From Heterobasidion occidentale (taxonomy: Eukaryota; Basidiomycota; Agaricomycetes; Russulales; Bondarzewiaceae): DNA of 64,000 nt. The stretch spans positions 1,488,001-1,552,000 of the forward strand of contig JBCAQO010000006.1 in the NCBI GenBank assembly GCA_039111635.1, given 5' to 3'. Each line of letters begins with the position of its first letter. Position 1 is the stretch's first letter. The notes beneath the pieces are model-generated. The model saw only the letters and a list, made by a program, of their open reading frames with translations. It was not told the origin of the DNA and did not search any database. Positions 11,735-23,586 of this stretch are shown here, piece by piece. The position numbers were made by a program, and so were the translations under genes.

Positions 11735-12957
11735 TTACGAGAAAGCACCGAATGAACCAAACAACAACGTAATCCACCATCCCCGGTAGAGAGCGCGCCA
11801 TCCTTCCTCAATCAGAATTCTCTTTCCACAGTCAACAAGGCCGAGGTATGGATCCATTTCACTTCTCAGTCTAGAAAATAGTGACGGGTCAATGTGATCA
11901 CGAGTTTCAAAACAAGAGCGTGTGCGCACCCAATTACGTCTTCCTCTGCGCCATAGTAGTCTGCTACATCATCGACATCCTCTTCTTCTTCTTGAGAAAC
12001 TGAATTATATTCTGCAGATGCGTGGTTGCGCTGGACGGCCAATCGGGTGGCAATAACCTCCAGAGGGCATAATATAATGGTGCTCATAAGCACAAAGACA
12101 AGATAGACGAGGAGTTTAGTGGTCGAAATGTCTTCGGGACGAGGCGGCTCTGGACCCGACAAGGCGGGTAGGAGCAAGTGTCTCAACGTGCGAAGGCCGA
12201 GAACAACATAAACGATATGCAAAATCTCAGCAGGGAGAAGGCCGGGGGTAAGATAGAGGATCCACGGTCGGCGACGCTCGGTCGGTGTGAGTAGAACTCG
12301 CAGGGAGTAGAAAGGCCTGAGGTAAGGCAAGCGATGTGGAGTAGTGACTGCCCTGAGAGAGCGGATGAAAAATGAGGGTCGGACAAATCCAGCGAAGCAG
12401 CAAAACTGACCGATAGGTGATTATGACAACAGGCAGGGATATGAACATTAGGAATGCGGAGTAAGCGACAACGCCCAATGGACTTGTGTTCGGTGCGTTG
12501 TAAACACCGTGATTGCGAGGGCTCGATGGAGATGCATCGAGGAACAGCACCGAGAATAGCATGAGAGCTACATTGGACAAAAGTGTAGGCACTGAGGAGC
12601 AATACGTGAGTGACAGATGGGGATTGCGGAAGACTAGGAATGAAACACACTCAATCCCTTGTACAGTCCTGCCCAACCCTTCCGCCCATGTCAGCCAAGA
12701 AATGCATGGAAGCAATGTCATTCCCATCTCACCTCTAGCCTTCTCACTCTACCCATCATGGTAAAGAAGCCTGTGACGACCGGACCAGTATGCGGTTGAA
12801 CACCATCTTCAGGGTCCAATTGCAGCCCCTTAGGATTGTAATTCGCCCTCAAACGCACGAGTGTTCCCGTTAGAGGTACCGATATCAGGAGAAATAGAGA
12901 CAGAAAGACACAGAATAGTAGGAAAGCTATGATACTGAAGCCGGCGAGGAGGGGCAT
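11735..12957 (-). CDS. Mitochondrial carrier domain protein, divergent
   Basis: The product is a membrane protein with degenerate mitochondrial carrier repeats. After splicing of short introns, the first half reads MGRVRRLEGWAGLYKGLMPTL, matching the carrier motif in which a matrix helix ends EG..GLYKG. A second half contains PLEVIATRLAVQRNHAS, a relaxed P-x-D/E-x-x-K/R signature, and ILIEEGWRALYRGWWITLL at the C-terminus. An acidic loop (VSQEEEEDVDDVADYYGAEE) precedes the last segment. Only parts of the canonical threefold repeat are visible, so it may be a modified carrier of the Ugo1 kind and not a metabolite transporter. Substrate unknown. The start at 12957 opens with a hydrophobic helix (MPLLAGFSIIAFLLFCVFLS). 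Confidence 0.72.
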
Positions 12958-14757
12958 GGTGGTAGGAAAGGCTGGGTTAGTTTGCTGTACTGCGGAAGGG
13001 GAGACGATCTATTTCGGCAGTGGGCGTGGGAAGATTGTACCTCAGCTGAATGGTATCAGTCGTGCAACCTGTGGCCACGTTCTTCTTCTTCTTCCTCCTT
13101 ACTCCCATCAGTCGACACCACGCCAGTGTGAAGCGCAAACGTTGCGTTGTCCATTCGAGAGTAACCTGTATCTGCCATTCCTTCGTGCATTCTTTACGTT
13201 CTATTCGGCATCAAGTGGATCATGAATTCCTCTTCTGACAGCGCAATCCGTTGGTGGTTTCACACATGTCACCTCCTCGACAGACCAGCGTCCTGCATCG
13301 TTGTCTTCAGGATGGCATCATTGATCTATTTTACTATCCTAGAACTGCTACTACAGCGACCGATTTGGTCGAGTTCGAATTTTCTGTCCACTCGCCAATC
13401 AGTGCGATACTCTGCGTTATCTTGATCCGCCTCAGTGTGTGACACCTTTTGTGCACGATCGGTGTCATTCACAGCTCTCTATTTTCCTCGGCATGCCTTT
13501 GTCTCAATGTCGGGACGCTCATATTTTCTTCCTCTTGGAACCACCCTTTCATCTCGTTACAAATTTCTGGAGGGATGACCGCATCGTGCCTTCTTACTTA
13601 TTTGTCCTATTTTTGTTTATATTCGTCGTGGCTTTTATTTTCGCAGGCGCCGTGATCTTTCTTACAAAGAACATGCTAGTGCATGATTCGTCATTTCTGC
13701 CAGCATTCGACAGGTATTGCATCTAGGAATTGACCACATTTCCCTGCGATCCAGTTTCTATTGGTTGATAAATTGCCATTACCGCTGGCTAAATCTCGTC
13801 GACTTTTCTTGTGCAAGATTCGATGGGATGAACATCATCCCGTCGAAGTGGATGTCATTGAGGTCCACTTCTCACTACTACTGCTTACTCCCAACGATTC
13901 GTAGGCTTTTTTTTACTATCCCTGATAATGCTGATGACGATGACGATGGGATTTTATGGATAGCATCTTCTGAAGTGACAGGTATTGCCCATGATCCCCT
14001 CAATCCCTGTTGTATTGTGTTTTCGGTGTGCGTTTGCCACAAACTTTCTTATTGTCCTCTGAGGACTAACTAGTGTCTATAGAGGTCACATTCGACCACG
14101 AGAATTGAATCCTGTAGTATGCGTAGTGCGCGGTACGATGGGGCGTCCTTCAACAAGCTTGCTTTATTCTCGGGAGATGTGGATATGATTCAAGTGTCAA
14201 CATCCACGCACAGCTTGACGTGCTCAATGTTAGGTCCCTAGGGGAAAGGTTTCGTGGAAGGTATCCTCGTCGCATCTACGAATCTTTGATGCGTTGGTGT
14301 AGTTTGGGCTCGCGGACCATTGCACATTGCAAGAAGAGCCTTAGTTAAGTGCGTGTACATGTTCTCCTCCCTCGTGCCAAGCCTGAGTATGCACATTAGG
14401 ATCTGTTCTCGAGTACACCATATCGACGTCAAGCTCGCAACCCAAGTCTATGAGCGAGCACTGCCCGCCGGTCAGGCGCCTCAAGCTTTGAGGTTGCACT
14501 AGGTGGTACCGTATGTTGAGGGTTGTTTACCTCTATCCTTTCCATAGCCCTTGTCTACAGCCTCTTCATGTAATAGAACGAATTCTCGAGAATATAACCC
14601 GTTGTCCAGCCACAGTGTTTGACTCTCCGACGGCCTGTGGCCCTAAGTGTATTCAACTGCCTCGCCGTCTTCGATTGCGCATCATCCCCATCCCCATCAC
14701 TGTCAACTTTGTCGCCGACCTCTATACCCTTCACCTGCTCTCTTCTTTCCTTTGAAA
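12958..14757. other. Intergenic, no gene recognised
   Basis: This 1.8-kb region lies between the start of the carrier gene (-) and the start of the FUN30 gene (+), so it should contain both promoters. It is pyrimidine-rich on the plus strand, with short CTT runs near 13081. Hydrophobic short frames near 13439-13726 come from this pyrimidine bias and have no family resemblance. Confidence 0.5.
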
Positions 14758-17700
14758 ATGTCTTTTGGGCAAGACTCTGCTGCAAACAGGGTCCGTATCT
14801 AGTATAATCCAATCTTGAAAATATACTTAATGCTAGATGTGGCAGAAAATAGCGCTAGAACAACTGAAGTTCAAGAAGGTCCAACGAGCAGCAGCCAGCA
14901 CTACAAGCTCAATCACACCGTCTCCCTCGCTCCCTTCAGGGCGGTCCAGAGCTGGATCAAATGCTCCGCCATCGCAATCGCGCGACGCAACGATGTCGTC
15001 GCGGTGGTTTGCGACCCCTGCATCGCCAAATGCAACTATTCTTGTACCGAATTCAAGTCCTTCACCTTCCTTGAGCTCATCCTACCACGCTCACCACCAA
15101 CCACGTCCGGATCTTTCCAATGACGTGGCCCACATCCCCGGCCTGTATTTCAATCCCTGGACGCAGAGCAGCAGACAGGCAACCGATAGCCTTTCCACCC
15201 CAAGTGGGTTCGTGGCGGCTTCAGCCTACAATCACGCGACTTCTTCGCGTTCTACAATTGGTATCGTTCGCGGGCGTGGGGAGACAGAAAATTCCGAGGA
15301 ATCTGAGCCACCGCGAAAGCGACTCAACCATGGCTCACCATCGTTGGACTCGTTCCATATACCCTCATCCCCTGATGTCCAACCTTTGGGTCAGAGACGC
15401 AATCGAGCTCCCGAAGTGGTGCCTGACCGTCGTTCAGGAGTACAGTCATTATCGTCAGATGAATCAATGCTAGAGTCCCATGAGCTCCCCACCTTGTCGT
15501 CACGTATTGCACGTGGGACGCGACCCGACGCGCACGTCCGTCACGTATCCGGAAACTCTACTTCTGAAACAGACGCTCCTCAATTTCGCATGTTTCGCAT
15601 GACGTTCCCGGAGTACGAAGAGATGAAAGTACGCGCTGCTTGGAAGCAGGCTGGTGGGGAGGAAAAGGCTGCGATAGCTTTGTTGCGCGACCCAGACTTC
15701 AATCCGAACCCACCCTCTGCTTCTTCGTCAACCACCACACCCCCAATGACAGGCCGTGTCAAGGAACTTGTTGATGGAACAAAAGCAGAGCGCGCTCTTG
15801 TAAAACAGAAGGGGAAGAAATCCTTGATCTACGCGGGACGACCAGAGCTTGATGCCGAGCCTGTTTCACGAAAAAATACGCCTCCTCCATCTAAACGCAC
15901 ATCTTCGTTGCCTCTGTCACCAGCTAGTCCTCAATCACCAGATATTGCTCCTCGGACTAGGCGCTTGAAGAGGAAGATTATCGAGTCCGACGAGGAGTCT
16001 GAAGCGGAACTATCAAGTGCCGATGAGAGACGCCAGAAACGCCGCGCACAAGATTCCTCCCCAGATGAACGTCGTGCCCTCAACTTCTTCAATACTACTG
16101 GTTCGGAAGGGCTGCAGGAGTTGACAGGCGCGTTCATAATGTTTTCTTAGCGATACATCACATCTAACAGCACCTTATGCAGGCTGCACTGTTGCCCAAG
16201 CTGACTCCATCATCGCGTTTCGCCCTTTCTCCTCCGTGGAAGATGTCAAAAATAAACTCGGGCAGGGTAAGAAGAAGGCTGGACCAGCGGGGTTAAGTGC
16301 TCGCCTCTTCGACGATTGTGTCCGCATATTCCATGGCTACGGGACTGTTGACAACGTCCTCGAGGAATGTGAAAGAATCGGGGCAAAGCTGAAGGCAGCC
16401 ATAGCGAAATGGACTGTGGGCGCTGTCAAGGGCAAGGAAAAAGAAGGCTCTTCCAGGGTCTCCCCCGATTTATTTGTTGCCTTGCCAGAAGATTCCTATG
16501 AAGAGGGGGCACTCAATCTTCGAACACTGGGCGCTTTGAACAATCGCACATCCAAGGACTTCCTCTTGGAGCAGCCTCGTGCCCTCTCTGTGGATACAAA
16601 GCTCAAAGATTATCAACTTACGGGGCTCAACTGGCTTCGTCTCTTGTACAACAGCGGGTATAGTTGCATTTTAGCCGACGAAATGGGTGCATATCTCGTT
16701 CTTTTATCGTTCATAGAACAAGGTGGCTCATCCTTTGCAGGTTTGGGCAAGACCGTCCAGGTCATCAGTTTCCTCGCACATCTCAAGGACCAAGGGACCA
16801 AGGGACCTCATCTCATCGTCGTTCCGTATGTCCTTGGCCATCCTACGAGGATGTTTTCTCACGTACACCCGCTTCCTAGATCGTCGACGCTGGAGAATTG
16901 GGTCCGGGAGTTCAAACGCTTTGCACCCTCAATATCCGTCCAAACATACTATGGCAGTAAAAATGATAGGCAAGGCTTGAGAGACTATCTCAACAACTCC
17001 CAAAGGAAAGTGAAAGAGAAAGGCTGGGAAGTTCTCATCACCACGTACAACCTTGCGACTGGAGACGACAAGGACCGCAAGTTTTTCAGGCATACGGAAT
17101 GGGATGTATGTGCTTCAGTTTTTCGATGTAGTGCTTCGATTAATTCTTTCATTGTGTTAGACGTGTATATTTGATGAAGGGCATATCCTCAAGAATTTTG
17201 ATTCCCAGCGCTATCGAGCCTTGATGAAGAATCGGTCGAAGTGGCGGCTCTTGTTGACAGGAACTCCTTTACAAAACAACCTTCAAGAATTAGTGGTACG
17301 TCTATGAACGTACCCGCATCGTAGACCTTGTCGAATCCCATTGACCGACACTGGAATAGTCGTTGATGAATTTCATTCTTCCTGACCTACTCGCAGCCTC
17401 GCTGGATTCATTGCGCGATGTGTTCAAGACCAAGGGGGATTCTAAAATCACGTTGCTTGCTCGAGAGCGTGTCTCTCGGGCCAAGAGAATGTTGACACCG
17501 TTCGTGATGCGTCGACGCAAAGATCAGGTATGATCATTCCTCTAGATGGCTGTGGCTGTGATTTAGTGCTTACTGGCTTCCAGGTATTGAAAGATCTTCC
17601 GCAAAAGTTCGAAAGGATAGAATGGTGTGAGATGACCACATTGCAGCGTTCGATCTATGACGACGCTCTCCAACGGTCACGGAAAACTATTTTCGACCTG

Positions 17701-18816
17701 GAAACTCCGACGCCCGGTACGGAGACTCCTCCGACAACCAACGGGCGGAGCAAGGCGGTGAAGAAGATCAAAACCAACCCAAGGCCCAAGGACAAGCTAT
17801 ACCTAGAGAACAGCTCGAACGTCCTAATGGACCTTCGGAAGGCTGCATCGCATCCAATGCTATTCAGGACTATATTTACCGATCAGACCTTGGACGCCAT
17901 AACCAAACTGTTGCTGAAGGAGCCAGAGTTCCAAAAGAGAGGGGCGACGGCACAGTTCGTGAAGGAAGATATGGAAGTAATGACGGATGCGGAACTGCAA
18001 GATTATCTCGCAACGTACAGAGTGAGTCCTGTTTTCGTGTAACTTTAATTGCGGAATCTCATCTCACAATGTCAGTCCACACGAAAATTCCTCCAGAAGG
18101 AGGACTGTTTTATCCAAGCTGGCAAAGTTCAAGTGTTGCTCAAACTTCTGGACCAATACCGAGCTGAGAAACGGCGCATTTTGATATTCTCTCAGGTACT
18201 TCGGCCCTTCTCTTTGGTGCAACAGGGTTTCTCTGACTCGTCGCTGCAGTTTGTTCAGATTCTGGATATCTTACAAGCTGTCTTCAAGCACAAGAAGATC
18301 AAGTACCTTGTATTGACCGGTTCTACCGCTGTCGATGTTCGACAATCGCTAGTGGACGAGTTCAACGAGAACGAGGAGATCACTGTCTTCTTGCTGTCAA
18401 CCAAGGCTGGTGGAATGGGAATCAATTTAACAGCTGCCAGTGTCGTCGTCATGTATGCTTCGCTTCAAGTTGTGTGATCCGACAATACTAACATCTGCAT
18501 GCAATTTAGATTCGACCAGGACTTCAATCCTCATAATGACAAGCAAGCGCAAGATCGCGCCTATCGAATAGGGCAGAAACGAGACGTTGATATCGTCAAA
18601 CTGATCACTCGCGGAACCATAGAGGAAGATATGTTGCGCCTCGGCCAGACGAAGTTGGCATTAGATGAGGCCGTCGCTGGTGAGGCCGCCGGCGGAGACA
18701 GCGGAGAGAACATGGAAAGGGAGATGAAAACGTCATTGATGAGTGCGTTGAGGAAACAGTTGGCGAACAAGAACATGGACGAGGGGACAAAGGACGGCAG
18801 CGATCTAATAGAGTGA
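14758..18816 (+). CDS. FUN30: SNF2-family chromatin remodeller, Fun30/SMARCAD1 type
   Basis: This is a nuclear ATP-dependent remodeller acting in heterochromatin maintenance and DNA end resection. The N-terminus is Ser/Pro-rich with a CUE-like helical segment ([20 protein letters not shown] and [14 protein letters not shown]). The ATPase core follows: [19 protein letters not shown], then DEMG joined across an intron (16686-16740) to [15 protein letters not shown], then a DEGH box ([14 protein letters not shown]), [14 protein letters not shown] and [10 protein letters not shown]. The helicase C half has [37 protein letters not shown] prefer the start [11 protein letters not shown] at 14758 spliced to [14 protein letters not shown]; the downstream Met at 14837 is the alternative. 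Many introns. Confidence 0.93.
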
Positions 18817-18954
18817 GGGACTCATCGCTGGGACGCTGTTCCTCGATCTGCGCACGCTTAGCCTCTGCAGCATGTACCTAATCTAATTTTTGTCGAAGTC
18901 ATCTCATATGTATAGCTACGGGACCCAGCAACGCATCGTTGTCGAATTCGATTC

Positions 18955-19730
18955 CTATGGAAATACGGACAGGCCTCTAACGAGTCGGTCCACACTGGCA
19001 CGGAAGTACTCGTTGTCGATCCCTCGCTCTCTGGAGTCCATGGGTACGAGAGGGTTGCGCACGACGTACTCAAGAAACGGACCGGTGTGTATGGATCGTA
19101 AAACAAACCGAAGGGACTCGGCGCCAGGGTCACTAAGCATGACGAACTTGTACCCTGAGAGCGTTTCGTACAGATGGAGTTTGTAGGCGGAAGTCCAGTA
19201 GCTGACGAACTGCTCGTCCCTGCAACCGTGACGGTGGTGCGAGTCAGAAGATGCAGGCTATGTAGTCCAGGTGCAGTCCTACGCACCTTCCCGATATCCT
19301 CTTTATCATATTTCGGAGAGACAGTATAACCCCGTACACGAGCTTGGCTTCCTCGTCGAAGGGAAGGCCGGTGGATGCAGTCGGGGCAGAAGGCACTCCA
19401 GTTGATTGTGTGAGGAGGAGAGGAGAGGGTGTTTGTGTATCATTTACAGCCACCAGGACGCCAGATGTAGACACGAGCGTATTTCGTGGACTGGAGAACG
19501 GGGTATTACTTCCCGAGTTCGTTTCTGAAGATGTAGAGACGGGGGAGAGGATGCGCGAGACGCCCGGGAGGAGACCGCCCTCGGCAGCTGCCCGTGGGCG
19601 TTTGGTGCGATGCCAGTCCTGATAGTAGACACAATTGCAGTGCCTTCGGGGTGCGTGGATAAGCTGGTGTGATGAGAACAGTGTAGGTGCAGGTTCACCG
19701 GTCGTAGATGTACAAGCTGAAGATAGTCAT
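18955..19730 (-). CDS. BET5: TRAPP complex subunit Bet5 (TRAPPC1)
   Basis: This is a small core subunit of the TRAPP tethering complexes, Rab (Ypt1) exchange factors in ER-to-Golgi transport. It starts MTIFSLYIYDR at 19730 and, after an intron, continues HCNCVYYQDWHRTKR, the family's longin-like N-terminus. A Ser/Thr-rich insertion of about 70 residues follows, then LPFDEEAKLVYGVILSLRNM and, after another intron, YKLHLYETLSGYKFVMLSDP and LEYVVRNPLVPMDSR. The long insertion between the first strand pair and the helix is unusual for the otherwise compact subunit but is seen in fungal orthologues. Start and stop are well supported. Confidence 0.9.
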
Positions 19731-19870
19731 TGCGAGGCTGAGAGTGGCAAGCTGGCGAAATGGGCTCGTCAGTGGCCAGAGACGATGAAGAAATCAGAAA
19801 TACCTAGACTCGAGATGAGAGATCAGTAGTGCGTGAGTCTGCTCAACCATGAACCCCAGTCAAAAGTCCG

Positions 19871-19950
19871 TCGAGGCAGATCGAGGCAGAAATAGGCAGA
19901 AATAGGCAGAAATAGGCAGAAATAGGCAGAAATAGGCATACACAGGCAGA
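19871..19950. repeat. Decamer tandem repeat, eight units
   Basis: Eight consecutive 10-bp units lie exactly end to end. Four are identical (AATAGGCAGA, 19891-19930); the flanking units are one- or few-base variants (TCGAGGCAGA twice, AATAGGCATA, CACAGGCAGA). The array sits just upstream of the BET5 start and marks the left edge of the disturbed region. Confidence 0.9.
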
Positions 19951-20229
19951 TCAATTCATAGATATTAAAATAGATCATTAATACTGGAAACACTGCGAGA
20001 AACATGAAATTGTATATTTATTCAGCTCTCTTTCACAAACACTGGAAATGCAAAAGTCATGAAACACAATACTTTGTCGACATTTGTCATGACACATCTA
20101 GATTGCTTGTTTCAAATCTTTCTGTCTAAGTCGCTCTTTTGAATGAAAATAAGATTTTTGGATATATTTGTGCAACTCAATTGCATGCATAGCATGGGTA
20201 TAGTAACGTGAAGTACAAGATAAGTACAT

Positions 20230-21200
20230 AAGAAAGACGGTATGCGCGCGGGCGGTGCGGGCAACCGAACACGCGAAAGGTAGGTGATCCGGAGGCAGAG
20301 GCGCAGTCGGCGGGGCGCGCGTGCGCGATGCGGGCGGCAGCAGGCGTGGGCGAACGCAGTCCGGAGGCACAGGCGGTAGGCGGAGGTGTGCGCCGTGCCA
20401 GCAGCAGCAGCAGGCGTGGGCGGAGAGAGGTGAGAGGTCCGGAGACAGGGGCGTGCGTGTGCGCGGTGCGGGCAGCAGAAGCAGCGAGGGCGACCAGATG
20501 CAGGGGTGGTGGGCGGTCTGGAGACGGAGGTGGCGGCAGAGGTAAAGATGGCGGCGGCGGCGTGCGTGTGCACGGTGCAGACAGCAGAGGCGGCGAGCGC
20601 GTGGTCAGTGCGGGCGGCAGTAAGAGTGGGTTGCGGGCGGTGGGTGCGTGGGTGGTGGGTGCGCGGGCGGTGGGTGCGTGGGCGCGTGGGCGATGGGCTG
20701 CGTGAGCTAGGCGGGCGACCGGTCGAAGGGGTGGTTGCGGTCTGGAGGCAGAGGCAGAGGCGGCGGCGGTAGCGGCGTGCATGCGTGTGCGCAGTGCGGG
20801 AGACAGTAAAGGGGCGATGGGCTGCGTGGGCTGGGCGGGCGACCGGACGCAGGGGTGGTGGATTGTCTGGAGACGGAGGCGGAGGCAGAGGCGAGGGCAA
20901 AGGGGGCGGCGGCGGCGTGTGTGTCCGCAGTGCAGGCGGCAGAGGCGGCGAGCGCTTGGGCGGTGCGGACAACGGCAAGAGTAGGTATTGAGCGGTGGGC
21001 GCGTGGGCAGTGGGCTGCGTGGGCTGGGCAGGCGACCAGTCGCAAGAGTGGTGGAGTGATGGTGGGCGATCTGGAGGAAGAGGTGGAAACGGAGGTGAGG
21101 GCGGCGGCAGCGGCATGTGTGTGTGCGATGCGGGCGACAGCGGGGTGGGCGGTACGCTACGTGCGTGTGTGCAGTGCGTCTGAAGCTGTCTCGTCGTCGT
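20230..21200. repeat. GC-rich degenerate tandem repeat region
   Basis: About 1 kb of purine/G-rich low-complexity DNA is built from diverged copies of a long unit. A core beginning GCGACC followed by a GGGTGGT-like box and then CTGGAG recurs at about 20490, 20715, 20839 and 21032, with irregular spacing (roughly 225, 124 and 193 bp). Between the cores are runs rich in GGCGGCAGAGG and GTGCGTGTGCGC. Several frames on both strands are open for hundreds of codons because stop codons are rare in this composition; the minus-strand ones translate to Pro/Ala/Arg/His-rich low-complexity sequence and I do not call them genes. Confidence 0.75.
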
Positions 21201-21300
21201 TGGATGCAGTGAGCTGGCAGTGGCTGGCTATTTGGTCTTGTTTGACCGCCACCTCGCCACGTCACTACTCATTTCTTGTCGTCGTTTCCTGACTCCCTAC

Positions 21301-22585
21301 TTGTAGCAACCCAGCCAGCGACACAGGACGTACACCATCCCCGGCAGCCCGCAGCACCGATCTATGCGTACCCGTCCAAGTCATGGATGCGACCGTTCCT
21401 GTAAGCATATATCAGTAACTCCGGCACTGATAATTTCTTTTATTCTAATGCAGACTGACACTGCGTGCCGATCCCTGTTTGTGCAGCAGATGTGATAGCA
21501 TCGTTTCCATTGCCCGCACAGGTATGCATCCTCATGACTGGTCCTGTCACCCACCTTGTCTTTGTGAGAACTCGTCATCCTATCCGCACTCCCCTAGTCT
21601 GCTCACGCTTCGTCGCTTAGCTGCGGGAATACCACCTACTCTCCTCCGAGCCGTCCGCGCACAAGTTGCTCGTTGACGGAGACCAGGGCTGCCCTATGTC
21701 TGTCGGCAATCGGCTGCGTGCATTCTCACCCTAGGCATCAAGATCCAGCACAGGGGCAACACAATCTTGGCTCAAGAACTGGGACGCGACGCCGTCTCGC
21801 GCTATGAGAGCGCGCTGACGAGCCAGCCCGTTGACGACGGATACATGCAACGCGTGCGAGATGTACTCGTCGTTGGAGAGGTCAGTGGGCCACATTTGCA
21901 TGTGCCTCGTTCTGACTGTTCGGAGGCTCGCGCGCACAGGGCCATTCCTCCTGGGGTATATCACTCCTCATTAACCGCATCCGGCTAGGGGGGTAGGTAG
22001 ACGGGTGCAGGAGACGTAGACGCGCCTGTATTGGTACGTGTCATCATGCACGTCAGACCTGCATGGCTTCATCACGCCCATATACCCCGCCCACGGCACC
22101 CACCATGTCGTGCCTCCACATATCGTCCGTCGACTCAACCAGTTGCTCAAGATGCTTAGATCACCACAACCATCCCTACCGCCTTGCCTCTGCCGCCACC
22201 ACCTCAACCTGCGCGCCGCCCACACCTTCCATCTTCGTCATATGGCACTCGCGTGCGCGCTCCCTTACGCAGCATCCGCGCGCCGTCCGCATCACTGACC
22301 ACTAACACATCGCAGCTGCCCCCACCTCCAAACTCCCTCCGCCTACTCCTACCACCATCAGGGCATCTGCCCGCCACCCGCCCCTCCCACCACCACCTCC
22401 ACACGCCCCACCACCTTGTCATTTCCGCACGCCCCCCACTTCTCTCCATCTGATCACCTTTCGCCCGCCTACACCTCCCTCCCCCATACAGGGTCCGCTC
22501 ACCGCTCGCACTTCACGCCATGCCACTCAGGTTGCTCTCCGCACTGTCAGAGTACGACGATCCCAGTCGTTATATCTCCAACTAG
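21301..22585 (+). CDS. Candidate multi-exon gene, unidentified
   Basis: Plus-strand sequence left of the gap has a series of frames bounded by plausible splice sites. Pieces include QPAAPIYAYPSKSWMRPF, then after an intron (about 21400-21452) LTLRADPCLCSRCDSIVSIA with a C-x-C-x2-C cluster. Then come LREYHLLSSEPSAHKLLVDG, GIKIQHRGNTILAQELGRDA, GYMQRVRDVLVVGEGHSSWG, and DLHGFITPIYPAHGTHHVVP followed by HIVRRLNQLLKML. A proline-rich segment and SALSEYDDPSRYISN-stop at 22585 could end it. No family recognised; exon joins and start are uncertain, and it may be a decayed gene. Confidence 0.35.
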
Positions 22586-22611
22586 TAAGTGAATCAAGAT
22601 TTCACTTCTTT

Positions 22612-22711
22612 NNNNNNNNNNNNNNNNNNNNNNNNNNNNNNNNNNNNNNNNNNNNNNNNNNNNNNNNNNNNNNNNNNNNNNNNNNNNNNNNNNNNNNNNN
22701 NNNNNNNNNNN
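22612..22711. other. Assembly gap (100 N)
   Basis: Exactly 100 undetermined bases, the usual placeholder for a scaffold gap of unknown size. It falls inside the COG2 gene. Confidence 0.99.
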
Positions 22712-23211
22712 CGCGAAGAGCAGACCTTGCCTTGAGCTTAGACTGTACGTCATCTAGGATGAGTTGGAAATCACGCCTTGATTCCTATCCTCGAATCGAC
22801 GAATTGACTTAAGACAAAGATGATATAACTGACACGACTCACCTGAACCTGGAATATGAGATCGCGAAGAGGATACTTCAATCGCTCCAGCCTCACACCT
22901 TCTCCCCTCAGATCAGTACTCAAGCTAATGAATGCCTCGTAATCATCGTTTATGAGCTTGACTAGTTCCTCCTTCAATTCGGCTTGATAGTCACGGAGTT
23001 CAGAGCGCAAGTCTGGTAAAGATGTGTGCGATCGAGAGAGTAAAAACTTCTCAACATCGAAGATTTCGGCTGTGAAGAATGGATTATCGTGTGACAATGG
23101 GGTGTAGAGTGGAAGGTCGTGGGTTGACTGGGTCGCGTCCTCAGCCAGATGTTCAAGTTCAAGAGGATCGCTAATAGAGCTGCTTGCGGCTGAGAGGCTC
23201 TGCAAGGCCAT
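22712..23211 (-). CDS. COG2: Conserved oligomeric Golgi complex subunit 2, 3' end lost in gap
   Basis: COG2 is a lobe A subunit of the COG tether in retrograde Golgi vesicle transport. The first exon starts MALQSLSAASSSISDPLELE and holds the conserved N-terminal block: FFTAEIFDVEKFLLSRS, LPDLRSELRDYQAELKEELV, KLINDDYEAFISLSTDLRGE and GVRLERLKYPLRDL. After an intron (about 22777-22842) a second exon continues DFQLILDDVQSKLKARSALR directly into the N run. Only the first part of the protein is therefore present. An in-frame Met upstream at 23277 gives a longer start; 23211 is preferred because family members begin close to it. Sequence left of the gap does not look like the rest of COG2. Confidence 0.9.
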
Positions 23212-23586
23212 CGTGTCCGTCGAGAGGCAAGTAACACGCCGGGCCGTTGGCATACTCGAACGAGCCACGCCCGGCACACACCCTTCCGGTCAACCAAGCT
23301 CAAGGCCCAAGACTCAGAACTTTCGATCTCACGCGACGGACACCGGTTCTGAGGCAGGCAAGGGTTTCAAAGAGGTAGGGAATACGAGCCAAAGATTTAT
23401 TCGGATTGTTTAACGTCGGGTTCTGTTACTCTGCCAAGACAATAAACGTCTCACTGGTTCATATGTATTTCGGGCACTGTGTGGTAATGACCGATGACAT
23501 TCATGGTGATGTACGAAGAAATACACAGAAACATAACACAACAACTTTCGTGAAAGGAGACGAAATCATGACGAACAAGCGAGCTT
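23212..23586. other. Intergenic between COG2 and SMD3
   Basis: This 375-bp stretch is the COG2 promoter side and SmD3 downstream region. No gene, repeat or RNA was seen. Confidence 0.5.

Noticed and set aside
13222..14073. Hydrophobic open frames upstream of the FUN30 gene
   Set aside because: They follow from a pyrimidine-rich plus strand, are short, overlap in several frames and lack family features.
20112..21265. Two minus-strand open frames of 334 and 362 codons
   Set aside because: They overlap each other in different frames, translate to Pro/Ala/Arg/His-rich low complexity, and exist because the GC-rich repeat lacks stop codons.
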